DNA of 64,000 nucleotides from Malus domestica (taxonomy: Eukaryota; Streptophyta; Magnoliopsida; Rosales; Rosaceae): contig NC_091665.1 in the NCBI RefSeq assembly GCF_042453785.1, forward strand, positions 4,661,501-4,725,500. Direction: 5' to 3'. The notes below the pieces were generated by a model. The model ran no database searches. It saw only the letters and a list, made by a program, of their open reading frames with translations, and was not told the DNA's origin. A program made the position numbers and the translations under genes. Positions 34,290-45,778 of this stretch are shown here, piece by piece. How positions within the stretch are numbered: the first letter of the stretch is position 1; each line of letters begins with the position of its first letter.

Positions 34290-34420
34290 CATGACACGAG
34301 TATCTTGTCACATGGCATCCCGTACCAATAATACATAAATATATGTTAGTTGTTTTCCATATATTTTTGTGTTATTGGTACGAGACGTCACCATGATGGT
34401 GAACCTGTGCCATATTGTTA
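34290..34420. repeat. Hairpin-forming inverted repeat
   Basis: CCCGTACCAATAATACATAA (about 34319-34338) pairs with TTTTGTGTTATTGGTACGAG (about 34365-34384). The arms extend outward through GTCACATGGC and CACCATGATGG. The loop is short. It is probably a small MITE; a small-RNA precursor is possible but unsupported. Confidence 0.55.
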
Positions 34421-36640
34421 CTCTCCTGGAAGAGAGAAGTTTAACTTCTATTTTTAGATTGGGAGGGGTCAATAAAGCAAATTTGAAACAGTGTAATTAG
34501 GATCTTCTTTTTCTTTCTACGCCAGTGGCCCATTTACTATTTGGTAATTGACATTGGAGGAATTAAGTTGAGGAGAAATTGAATTAACAAGGAATTAGAA
34601 TTTGATGGAGTCAGAATCAGATTGTTTAAGTTTTGTTATAAAGTGCATTCAAGCATGTTTCCTCCATTTAATTGTTAAATGCATGCATTATGTTGCTTAA
34701 TGAACTTAGTTTCCAAAAAAAAAAAAAAAAAAATTCCTTCATTTGTGTTTTTCCCATGTTAGAAAGAAGTCTTCCTTAAGAGCATCTCCAAAGGAATTGT
34801 CAAACTCTAAATGTCAAATTATTTTTTATGGCTGACCTGACAATTTGACGTTAAATAAGACCATTCTTCTCCACCCAATATATCAAAAATTATATTATTT
34901 ATTATGTAAAATTAAAAATGGAAAAGCAATCATAATGATACTATATAGTTTTAAAGCAGGCCATGTTAACTATTATAAGGCCCCAAAATATGATCTGAAT
35001 TTGACAAAATTCATCTCCAACCGAAGGCTGGACTAAAAATTAGTGGAGCTCACCAGGCTGCATGGACAAAGGGCTATCTGGCTGGCCAAGGTTAGCCTGG
35101 TACCGTCATGCCTCGACCCGCGAATAAAGACTATTCACAAGCTATGATGTATATTAGCTATAGAAATAAATTCTACAACCAAGATATGGTGGAAAATAAA
35201 ATTAAAATTATTTGGAACTGATTACACAATACATCGTGTAACAAAATCTTACATAAAATTTATCAAATATGCAGCAGAATAATTATGGTGGACAAATTAA
35301 TTCACAACAAAAAGTACCAACAAACTAATAATTAAATTGTAACAATTCTTTCGAATGCATGAAATATATGCAAATGAGATGGATGAATGTACTCACTCCC
35401 TTCTAATCCCATCAACACATACCTAAGGCACCCAAACCTGCACGTCCCATACCATACTTATACCACTTGACTTCGAATACCTTAGAATATGAGTTAACTC
35501 CCGTTCATCCCTTAAACCCAATTTTTGTAATTAAATTCTCAGTTTCCATTTTATTATATAGGCACTTCCCCCAACGCCCAATTGTATATTCAAGTCATTC
35601 CCCCGACGCCTGACATATACAAGATTTAATTATTTTATAACCAACTGGTTGTATACTCAAGCCCTTCCCCCAACGCCTGACGTATACAAGGTTCATTATT
35701 TTATATTCAAGGCAAATTTCAGTCCTTGAATATTCTCTCAACTCAAACACTTTACACAACTCAACACAACTGAACTCTCTTTCTTGTTGTGCAATGCATA
35801 TGTATGTGTCAATGCATATGTATGTGTCATGTTCACATAGATATCAATAATCACATTTTCTTTAACAAGCATGAAAGTTTCAACATAGATCAAATTAATT
35901 AGTAACAACAGTAATATAATCATAATATTAACAACAAAGTAATAATCAACATAAATGATAAACAATAAGTTACCGTTTCCTCATTTTTTATTGTTTCAAT
36001 TTCATTTCCTCCCTCTTGTTCTCTTTCTTCATTCACCACTTCCCCTTCCTCTTCTTTAATATAGCTGAAATTCTACATATGTAATAGGAGTCGGATTGCT
36101 GAAAAACTTCCATGAAGGTGAGCGAAAGAAACTAGAGATGTTGGCCATGCAAAGAGGTTGGTAAAGAAGGCTAGCTCAACCTAACATCAGCTGTTCGAAC
36201 TGGGGTACAAGTTAGTACATAGATTGGATTGTCGTGATTTTTGAATATGTTACAGAAAAGATGATAAGGAACAACTTTTGTGAAGGAAGTCTTTCGATTG
36301 GAGCTACGAAAAATGGGGTTTTGGTACTTATAACATGGCTGTCCAGTTTTCTGCTGGATTAGAGACCAAGTTGGTATTTCAAACATATTGGACAATCGCA
36401 CAGTTGGATTTTCCTGAAATTTGGATTTATCATGGTAGAGAGACAGACGAACAACTCTCATGAAGAAAGTACTATGATATAATCTATGGATGTTGGTGTT
36501 TTGGTCTGTTAAATAGGCGGGACGAATTTCTAGTTTTTTTATATTTTAATATCTTTCTTTTGATAGATGAAAATGACGGTGAGTTTGGTGGAGAGATTTA
36601 TTGGGTAATGTCTCATGTATTTTTCTGGGATTTGTCTCAC
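34421..36640. other. Intergenic repeats, no gene recognised
   Basis: Near 34780 there is a GAGCATCTCCAAAGGAATTG block that recurs in altered form at 37852. Three imperfect copies of a TTCCCCCAACGCCTGACGTA-like block lie at 35560-35700. The remainder is AT-rich. I assign no family. Confidence 0.45.
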
Positions 36641-37585
36641 ACTTTTTGTACATCATTCTCAAGGGATATAATTGGAGATGATCTCAAAATGTAAATGCAT
36701 AGACAACACAAGATTTAAGTGGTTAGCCAAATCGACTACATCCACTAGGGTTTGCTTTCATTGTATTTCACTGTACACGAGAGACTTACAAATACAATGA
36801 AAAATGGCTTAAAGTCCTAAAAACATGTAAAAGAAAGATAAGGAGATAATATGAAAGGGAGAATGGCTTTCTTTTTGGAGTGGTTCTTTCTTCCCTTTTT
36901 CTTCTTCTTCCTCTCTCTTTTCTCCATGTCTTCCGTTGGTTCTTGCTCCTTCCTTTATAAAGATTGTATGAAATTTTATCGGCTTCGATCTAAAAGTCCC
37001 ACTTCCAACATTCCTTTTTCTTCTTCTCCCTCAAGTTTTTCCACCTCCATGACTCTAATCCAGCCATTTTTTGACTTTTCCATTTGCTTCTATCCTCAAT
37101 CGTTCTCCCACATGTTCGATTTTGTAGCCATATCTTTCACTCGCGTTTTGCGGTTCTCTCATAAGGTGTGTAGAGCTCCTATGGTGTACACACCACCACC
37201 TTCCAATTGCATGCCATTTTAGGCTTTGTTGCTGGGGGAAAATTCTTTCCCTTTGGCTTCTTTCTTCGGTGGTTGCGGTTTCGTTTTGTGTGGTGCTTGT
37301 TGGAGGATGATGGTGCTTTCTTCTTTGAGGCTGTGTTTGGTGGGGTCGTTGGCATGGGTTGTTGGCTTGTGGTTGGCGGCAGGTTCTTCGACGGCGGCGG
37401 AGGAAGCTAGTCTTTTAGGTTTTTTTTGCTTTTTTGTGTTTCTGTTTTGGGCTCTTCTCTCGGGTTGGGCTTTTGTTTAGTGTTTGGGGTGCACTTTTTG
37501 TTTTGTGTTTATTGTGTATTTGGGCCCCTTGTATTGTACTTGTGCTCTATTGGTAATGAAAGTTACCTTTGTCCAAAAAAAAAAG
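36641..37585 (+). mobile_element. Retroelement debris: LTR-like motif and LINE-like tail
   Basis: 36708-36780 carries AACACAAGATTTAAGTGGTT then CTACATCCACTAGGG, closely matching the LTR segment at 55150-55200. From about 37205 a T/G-rich stretch ends TTGTATTGTACTTGTGC... and an A-run at 37576-37584, like a LINE 3' end. The long ORFs here are low-complexity products of CT- or GT-rich DNA. Confidence 0.45.
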
Positions 37586-37598
37586 AGGAGTGTATATA

Positions 37599-37798
37599 GG
37601 GAAAGGGATCTTCTCCAGATCCCTTCCACCTAATCCTCCTCATCAAACAATCCGGGCCCTTGAAATTTGATCCAACGGCTAAAAACACAAACCCACTTTA
37701 AAACTTATAATAACTTTAGCTGTTGGATCAAATTTCAAGAGCCCGGATTGTTTAATGAGAAGGATTAGGTGGAAGGAATCCGGAGAGGATCTCTTTTC
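37599..37798. mobile_element. Foldback MITE, 200 bp
   Basis: The arms are about 90 bp and ~85% complementary: the left arm contains CCTTCCACCTAATCCTCCTC and TTGAAATTTGATCCAACGGC, and the right arm is their inverse. Flanked on both sides by TATATA (37593-37598 and 37799-37804). Non-coding. Confidence 0.8.
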
Positions 37799-37847
37799 TA
37801 TATATAAGACACAATGAGCAATTAAATATTAGACATATAATTAGCTA

Positions 37848-38225
37848 AGAGCATTTTCAATGGAGATGTCAAAAAAATGTGCCTAATTTGTATTTGATGA
37901 CTGAGTTGACGTTGAAATAACATATTTAGACCATCTTCAAAAGAAATGTCAAATTATAAGAGTCAAATTATAATTGATGGATGATGTGGCAATCTGAAAT
38001 CTTATGTCAAATTTTGTACTTTTTCAATTTAATTGTCAAATGTTATTTTATTATTTTAATAGAGCTTTAAATGATTGTAATTATTAAGGAAAAGTTAAAA
38101 AAAAAATTTATTAGTTGAAATGGTAGTGAAATAAGAGACATACTATTAAAATGAATTAAAAATAAATTTGACATTGATGTCAAATTGATGTCAAATTTGA
38201 CTATAAATCACAAAGCCTTTAAATT
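37848..38225. repeat. Short dispersed AT-rich element
   Basis: Begins TAAGAGCATTTTCAATGGAG and has repeated TGTCAAATT blocks. A related block is at 34778-34860. It resembles GAGCATC-ended MITEs, but the right end is not defined. Confidence 0.4.
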
Positions 38226-38296
38226 CAGTTAGCAAGCAACACTTCGGTTGAATAAACTTTTAAGATCAAATATATACAGTAACATTCCACTTAGGA

Positions 38297-39296
38297 TTTT
38301 GACACCTCCTTGAATGAGTTCAGGTTTTCTGCATCCAAATACTCCTGTGGCCCCTCTCGACACCTGTCCGTTCCTTTAACCTAACCAAACACAGTTAAAT
38401 CTTCTGTCATCTCCTAAAACAAACCAAGTGTCCCAACCCAAAACCAAAACCCAACTCCCTCACTATGTCTGCGTGGGGTTTCAAAATCGGCGGCCACGGC
38501 TCCAGAAACTGCTGTGAGATCAAGTCCAACAGCTGATTGGAGCTTAATTAGTCTGACATACAAGAGTGAGATCAACAATTTTGTTGATTTGGTGATGAAG
38601 GGATCGATATGATCCTGATTTAAATATGGTGCGGCGGCAACAAGGAAGAGATCGTACAGAGGCGGAGTATGGTGGGTGTCTGCCGAGGTTGAGTGTGGGT
38701 GGTGGTTGTCGGTTTGGGGTGGCTGTTGTGAGAAAAATCAAATCACGGAGGAAGTAAAGGGAAAATGGCCCACCAAAAATTTTAAAACCCACCTCTCAAA
38801 TCCTTGAAAACTTCAAAGGCACAACTACATAGTCTAAATCCATCCTAGAACAAAGCACTTGAGCTAAATGTTGGCTTATTTTCCTTGTCTTCTTTGTGCA
38901 GCAGCAGCTCAAGCATTTTTCAGAAGTTGAAAAGATGAAATATTTAGTGAGAGAAGGGGAGAGTCGTAGAAAAAAGAATTGGGCTTTGTCTATTCAGCTG
39001 ATAATGGTGGCGGAGGAAGCGAGTTGCTCACCGATTCGAGCGGTGGCAAGTCGAGAAAGAGCGGCAATTCGAGCAAATCGAACTTAGGAGATTTCCAGTG
39101 AGGAAGGGAAGAGAAAATGCCTTTCTGGCTGTTGCCGTTGGTTTATTAGGGAAATAACAGAAGATTTAACAGTGTTTGGTTAATTTAAATGAACGGACAG
39201 GTGTTACATATTTAGAATAGTCACAGAGGGGACACATGGGTATTTCATTTCATATTTGGATGCAGAAAATTTAAACTCCTTTTTGAAGATGCTCTT
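38297..39296. mobile_element. Foldback element, about 1 kb, with internal GC-richer sequence
   Basis: The left arm (TTTTCTGCATCCAAATACTC, then GACACCTGTCCGTTC and AACACAGTTAAATCTTCTGT) is inverted at the right end (ACAGAAGATTTAACAGTG, GAACGGACAGGTGT, ATTTGGATGCAGAAAA). Arms are about 130 bp with several gaps. The centre (about 38460-39120) is GC-richer with short ORFs, none recognised. I found no convincing target duplication. Confidence 0.6.
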
Positions 39297-40497
39297 AAAA
39301 TTTCAATCTTCAGCGAAGACTCATAAATACATATTTTAAAATACGTTATGTTTACATTTTGGTGGGACTCAAACCAATCGAAAGTAAATAAGTTGCTTTG
39401 GAAGTGGTGAAAAATATTTAAAAAAATCAAAATATATGTGGGACTGTGTAAGTGTCCAATTAATAAGTTAATCAAGATGACATCTTCAAAGAGAAAAATG
39501 TAATTTAGAGCCTCAATGTTATTAATGCATTAGTTTTCGTTTGCAAACAAAATTGAAATAAGAATTTAAAAGAAATCATTAAAAACGACATTATCATGAC
39601 CCAAGTTTTGAGTGAAGAGATGTATTATGAAATCCTCAAACAAAAATTTCAACACGTAACGTTTTCAGGATGAAAATTTTATTTGAACGAAGATCGCTAA
39701 TGGACACATGACAAGTGTACGATTGATGGCATTTGCAACTTGAAATTTTGCTATCACCGCCAACCCTGCCTGACCACAACAATATCCACACATCATACAC
39801 TCCCACTCTCTTGTTCTCATTTATTTATTATTTTGTGTCTGATGATTCTCTCTCTGCGCGTCTTGTTCGCTGCGGTGCTCAATCATCTGTCTGTGCTTGG
39901 AGCAATTCCAAAGTCATAGGGAAGAGCCTCCTTCTCTTTAATCCGACGGCAACACAAACCCAAGTGAGATTGCTTCTCCTCTTTTGATCCTCCATTGCCG
40001 ATTGCTGCTCTCTCTCTCTCTCTCTCTCTTCCATTTTTCATCTGTTTGGTGTCCGTGAGTCTGTTTCTGTTATTAAATATGTGGATTTTAGGGTCATGAA
40101 GAAACCTCTGCTCAATGATTGAAACCCAATTGTCTCGGCCTTGAGTTTTGTTGGGTACACCGTAAGATGGATAAACAAAATACATACATAGATATTGTAC
40201 TATGATTTTAAACCTGCTCGAATCTACTCGTTTTAGTGCTGATAAAGATTCAACCTTTTGTTGTTGTGGTTGCGGTTGTTTTTCTGCCTGCATTTTCTCA
40301 CTCCAAATACCTTTTGTTTTTGTTTGTTTGCTTCATACGGGTCATGTGCTGCTATTTATGCTGCAGATCCTATTCTCCACGGTCTAGCAGAAGAAGGATC
40401 ACTGATATGATGTTTTTATGTCGCAGGGAAGTTGATCACTTGTTAGGCTTTCTATCTATTATTTCCAAGAGGGAGGGCTGCCTGGCTGGTAAAATTG
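39297..40497 (+). promoter_or_regulatory. Intergenic and 5' leader of the acyl-activating enzyme gene
   Basis: A CT microsatellite lies at 40006-40028 in the likely leader. A donor at 39964 (CCCAA|GTGAGAT) and an acceptor at 40426 (TATGTCGCAG) would make a 463-nt leader intron; this is a guess from splice signals alone. Confidence 0.35.
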
Positions 40498-42784
40498 ATG
40501 GAGGGTTCGATCAGGTGCTCTGCCAACTACATCCCTCTTTCTCCGATCAGCTTCTTGGAGCGCTCCGCCATAGTCTACAGAGACAGGCCATCTGTTGTGT
40601 ATGGAAACATCGTCTACACTTGGAGACAGACACTTGAACGATGCACCAGACTCGCTTCTGCTCTTGCCCAGCTCGGAGTTTCTTACGGAGATGTGGTAAG
40701 AAACCAACTTCCTGTCTTGTGTTACTATGTAACACTCTCATTTTGTCCAAATTATAATAAACTACAATTTTGCTCGGAATTTTATACAACCCTTTGCAAT
40801 TTGCGTCTCAGATTTTTGTGGCTTCGGTGGTGTGGTTGGTTTGTTTGTTTGCCTCTTTGCTTTTGTTTCTTCATTCTGTTTCTTATGTCACAATGTTTAA
40901 TCAACATAGCTATGGAGGAGAGGGTGGTTGTGAATTTGTGATTACTTTAAGTCCTGTGGTTTTTGCATCGTTCGTGTTAAGGCTGCTTTAAACACCTTTG
41001 TAGCTGAAGTATATGAATTTTAAAGTTTCTTCTTTTATGACTTGAGCAGACTTGAATTTTTTGTTCATTCACTAATAAAGTTATCCATGCTAATACGGTC
41101 ATGCTTCTACATCTCATCACTTTCGTTCTAGGCAACAAATGAATATCATGCCCACAGTGCAGCATTTTTTCTCCCTGATTTTCGTTTCTGATTTCTTTTT
41201 CAATTTCTCGCTCTCTCTTTCTTATATGGCTTGAGATAAATCCTTAAAAGTGTTGACATTAAATTTTGATGACCAGTTCTACCTTTGCCCACAATAAGCT
41301 TTTGTTCTTTCGGACAGGTTGCTGCATTGGCTCCAAATATTCCCGCAATGTATGAGCTCCATTTTGGTGTTCCAATGGCAGGGGCAGTTCTCTGTACACT
41401 TAATATACGCCATGATTCAGCAATGGTGTCAGTGTTACTAAAACATTCAGATGCCAAAATCATTTTTGTAGACTACCAATTGCTTGATGTTGCTAAAGGA
41501 GCAATTGATATTCTATCCAAGACTAGGACCAAGCTGCCCGTTTTAGTCTTAATCCCAGAGAGTGATCAATCATCCCCTGACTTCTGTAATCCCACTTCCG
41601 GGAACTTGGATTATGAGAGCCTGTTAGGACGTGGAAATTTTGATTTTGAGATCCGACGACCAAAAGATGAATGGGATGCAATTTCACTCAACTACACTTC
41701 AGGCACTACATCGAGCCCAAAAGGCGTCATTTATAGTCACAGAGGTGCCTATCTTAATTCTTTCGCAGCAGCTCTACTTAATGAGATGAGCTCATTGCCT
41801 GTATATTTATGGTGTGTTCCCATGTTTCATTGCAACGGGTGGTGCCTCACTTGGGCTGTGGCTGCTCAGGGTGGCACTAATATCTGCCAAAGGAATGTCA
41901 CTGCAAAGGGCATTTTTAGCCATATTTCTGAGCACAAGGTAACCCACATGGGTGGTGCACCAACAATTTTAAACATGATTGTAAATGCTCCGGTACATGA
42001 GCGGAGGCCACTTCCGGGTAAGGTAATAGTCATGACTGGGGGTGCACCGCCACCAGCCCACGTACTCTTCAAGATGGAAGAGCTAGGGTTCAGTGTAACC
42101 CATTCATATGGTTTGACAGAAACTTATGGACCTGGTACAGTTTGTGCTTGGAAACCTGAATGGGACTCCCTGCCTCGAGATGAACAGGCAAAGATCAAGT
42201 CCCGGCAGGGATTGCAACATCTTGGCATGGAGGAGGTTGACGTTAAAGATCCCGTCACCATGAAAACTGTACCATCTGATGCAAAAACCATGGGGGAGGT
42301 TATGTTCAGAGGTAACACTGTAATGAATGGATATTTGAAAGATCATCAAGCAACGACAGATGCATTTAAAGGGGGATGGTTTCGTAGTGGTGACTTGGGT
42401 GTGAAACACCCGGATGGTTACGTAGAGCTAAAGGATCGTTTAAAGGACATTATCATTTCTGGGGGTGAAAATATTAGCACAATTGAGGTTGAATCAGTGC
42501 TCTTCAGCCACCCAGATATTCTCGAGGCAGCAATTGTGGGAAGGCCTGATGATTATTGGGGGGAGACGCCCTGCGCGTTTGTGAAGTTGAAGGATGGCTG
42601 TAATACTGACAAGGAGGAGATTATTAAGTTTTGTAGGAATCGGTTGCCCCACTATATGGCTCCTCGGACTGTTGTTTTCTCAGATCTGCCAAAGACTTCG
42701 ACTGGGAAGGTGCAGAAGTATGTACTGAGAGAGAGGGCAAAGTCCATGGGAAGTCTCTCCAAGAACAGCATCAGCAAACTGTAA
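40498..42784 (+). CDS. Acyl-activating enzyme (acyl-CoA synthetase), peroxisomal
   Basis: Two exons: 40498-40695 and 41318-42784 (198 and 1467 nt, phase 0), giving 554 aa. The start [16 protein letters not shown] is typical of plant AAE1-type enzymes. ANL-superfamily motifs are all present: the P-loop-like [34 protein letters not shown], and the C-terminal catalytic lysine motif [10 protein letters not shown]. The protein ends in SKL, the canonical peroxisomal targeting signal 1. The family converts short- or medium-chain carboxylates (butyrate, hexanoate and the like) plus CoA and ATP to acyl-CoA; the exact substrate cannot be read from sequence. No break or frameshift seen; length is normal for the family. 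Confidence 0.93.
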
Positions 42785-45030
42785 AAAAATCCCTTATTGC
42801 TCCTTTGAGTTCTGCATTGTATTATTGTCAATTTCCCTTTGTTTTTGCTTCTCTATCGACACTTACATCCTGTGAGTACCCCTTTATTTCTCTCTTTGCA
42901 TTTAAGTATCATATCGTCACTAAAAGTGTAAGACTTTGTCAACCAAGAATCGGGAAGATCCTACTTCCTACCATTATTACATGGGAAGTGCTTGCTAGAT
43001 ACAGTAGTGTTGATAGGCACCGTGGTGGTGCAATAGATGATTATCGTGTGTGCAAACAGTACGCTCTCAAGTGACTTGCATCTTCTCCTCCAAGAGTTGA
43101 TTCACAAGGACTGCCGTCGGATCTAGGTTGGATCGATGCAGCTAAGAGGAAGGATTATTTTACAAACTCCTTGGCCGATGTCGATGTGCATCAGCTTCCA
43201 CGTACGTAAATACTACAGAATATCATCAATATCTTAAAGGAGACATGAAACCAAAAGCGCAATGCTTGTACAAATTGTAAAACAATTATTTGAGATTCTC
43301 AGTAAAGAGCAATCGTTTTAGATTTGTAATTACAAATTACAATTACAACATTTCTATGTTAAACTAATGGAGAATGCGTCAGAAATTTGACGAAATAAAA
43401 TACGATATAATAAATGGTTCTACTTTTCATTGCATTGATGTCTTCTATGCTAATACCTTACACGACGTGTTGTAGATGGTAGGGTCTAAGTTGGATACCA
43501 TACCGATGTGGCTATACCTCACTAATACGACGCTCTGAAATCTTAACATGGTATTAGAATAGTTTATTGATATGACCCAATTAATGAAGAGTGGGTGTCA
43601 CTAGACAAAACAATCATAGACAACTCTTTTCCATCCCTTTTAATCAATGGTTAGGTTGTGAAATTGATTCAAACAATAGTTACATTATCTAACATATGAC
43701 CACTAAATACTTTGATGAACGGGCATTGCAACTATCACACCTTCTCGATCGGCCTTTTTCATGGATATAATGTCTTATATTATTGTTTGGCTGCATTTGT
43801 TGTATGTCTCTCTCAAGATAGACATCAAAATCATAGCGTTCTCTTATCCTTGTTCAGTTCAAAATCAAATATTCTTTTAGTTCCTTGTCTACTGTTGTGT
43901 TTTGATTTTGGGGGAAAAATTAAAAGTAGACGACAAGTTCGATATCAAATTAATATGAGATATTACTCTAAACGCTCATTCTTTTAGTATAAATAAAATC
44001 GTTGCATTAAAAGAATTGATTTTATGAAGGGGACGATGATTAAATACCCTATAGCACTTGATAATCAACTCCCATGAGGTGTACAGACCTTTGTTTTTTT
44101 TTTTTTCTTTTCTTTCCCTCAGAGGTGTCCAGACCGTTTGGTTAGGTGAGTAATGATGATGTTTGTACTTATAGCTATATTTGTGTAATCAAGTGCCTTA
44201 TTTGTATGTAACCTATGCTTATATAAATTAATAACATTTTCAAGAAAATGAAATTTTTTAATCAATAGAGTTCTCACCTTTTGTATATTTAAAAGTAATA
44301 AAAAAAATGTTTTCATAAAAAAAGTGATTACCTATCCAGTTAAAAAAAATGTTTTGAAGTTATTAAAATCATGTCAATGTGAATATGGTCCAAATACAAC
44401 TTATACGTCATCACATAAAAATGACATACTCACTATATCATCAATTTGACAAAAGATCAAACAATCAATCCAATATTCATTTTCTATTTTTGAAGAGAAG
44501 CACAAAAAACTTTTACAAGAACTAGAATACCCTTTTTTATACAATGTGAAGGATGAAGATCCACTCCAAATCTTTTTTTATTAGGATACTCACATTTATA
44601 TCTTCATTGTACATCGTGTGATCAACTTTTGTTATATATTATTTGTATTAATTTTAAATAAAAAATAAAAAATAATTACTAACTATACAATGTACGATAA
44701 ATGAATATGATATGAGTATCTAGATGGAATCCAAATTCCAAAGGAGGACAAAAAGCATATTAGCGTAAACAAGTGTACAACTCTGTCCCGTATTAGAGAA
44801 ATTTTTAGTTGTGACGGAAATACGGATGGTACACCACGTATTTTTATATAAATGGTGGAAAATTTTAATTTTTAAATTATTAACATTTCAACACATATAT
44901 CCTATAATTTATATAAGAACACATGATCATGTATCACCTTGTGCGACGGTAACGTTGAAAAATCTCTCCTCATATTATATGTCGAACAGTTGAAATTTCT
45001 TTGAAATCCAGACAGAGAGAAGCTTGCATA
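42785..45030. other. Intergenic, no gene recognised
   Basis: Includes the 3' region of the acyl-activating enzyme gene and, near 44553-44745, an inverted-repeat element. Short ORFs show no family resemblance. Confidence 0.5.
44553..44745. mobile_element. Degraded foldback MITE
   Basis: The left arm (CCAAATCTTTTTTTATTAGG, ATACTCACATTTATATCTTC, TTGTACATCGTG) pairs with the right arm (TACAATGTACGATAAATGA, ATATGATATGAGTATC, GGAATCCAAATTCC). Arms are ~70 bp and diverged. Short AT-rich spacer. Confidence 0.5.
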
Positions 45031-45778
45031 ACAACCCAACTTCTCAGTCCAAAAGACTCCAAATTTTTCTTCAACTTCCTTCCCTTCCCTGTATTATAGC
45101 AATTCTTTATAGGACCTCTCACTCTAAGCGCCATATTTTATTGCGCATCAGAATTTCTTAGTACCCAAATAATTTCTTTCTGCTTCTGTTGGATTCTTTG
45201 CTTTCAGCTTAAAATCAGTCGGAAAAACACTTTTCTTCAGTTTTGGAATTGCTTTTGAACTTCAAAGGCGGTTTAAACTTTCGCCCACCAAATGGTCTAC
45301 GCTTTGACTTGCTGGTAGTGGCGGTTCCTGTCTTTTGGTAAAAAAATACAGTTAGCATTCGAGCTGTCCATGATCTGCATGTGGAACAGCTAAATTTCGA
45401 TAATTTCGACTTTTGGGCTTTGTTCCTGAAGCGGTTTGAACTTGTGGGTTGTATTTTTTTCTTTTGCTTTTTTTCTAGCGATTCTCTGTCTTGTGTTGTG
45501 AGGTTCTGGATATTGGAAGTGTTTTTGAAGGGTTTGAGGTTTTTTGTTTTAGTGGGGTTTTGTTTTTGTTTATGTTTCTTCACATCCTGAAATTCGATTT
45601 TTGGTACAGTTAATAATTCGATACTGGGAACTGAGTTGTAAGTTATTGGAGTTGGGGTTAGTTGGTGGTTTCAGTTCATGGTTTGTGTTCAGGATTGTAG
45701 ATACGAGGAGCCGAAATTAAGGTTGTCGGAGTTGGGGTTTGGTCGGTTTCTGTTGCGCATCCCCGTGCACTAGGCAAA

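Noticed and set aside
36851-37480. ORFs rich in Phe, Ser or Gly/Trp
   Set aside because: Low-complexity translations of CT- and GT-rich retroelement debris.
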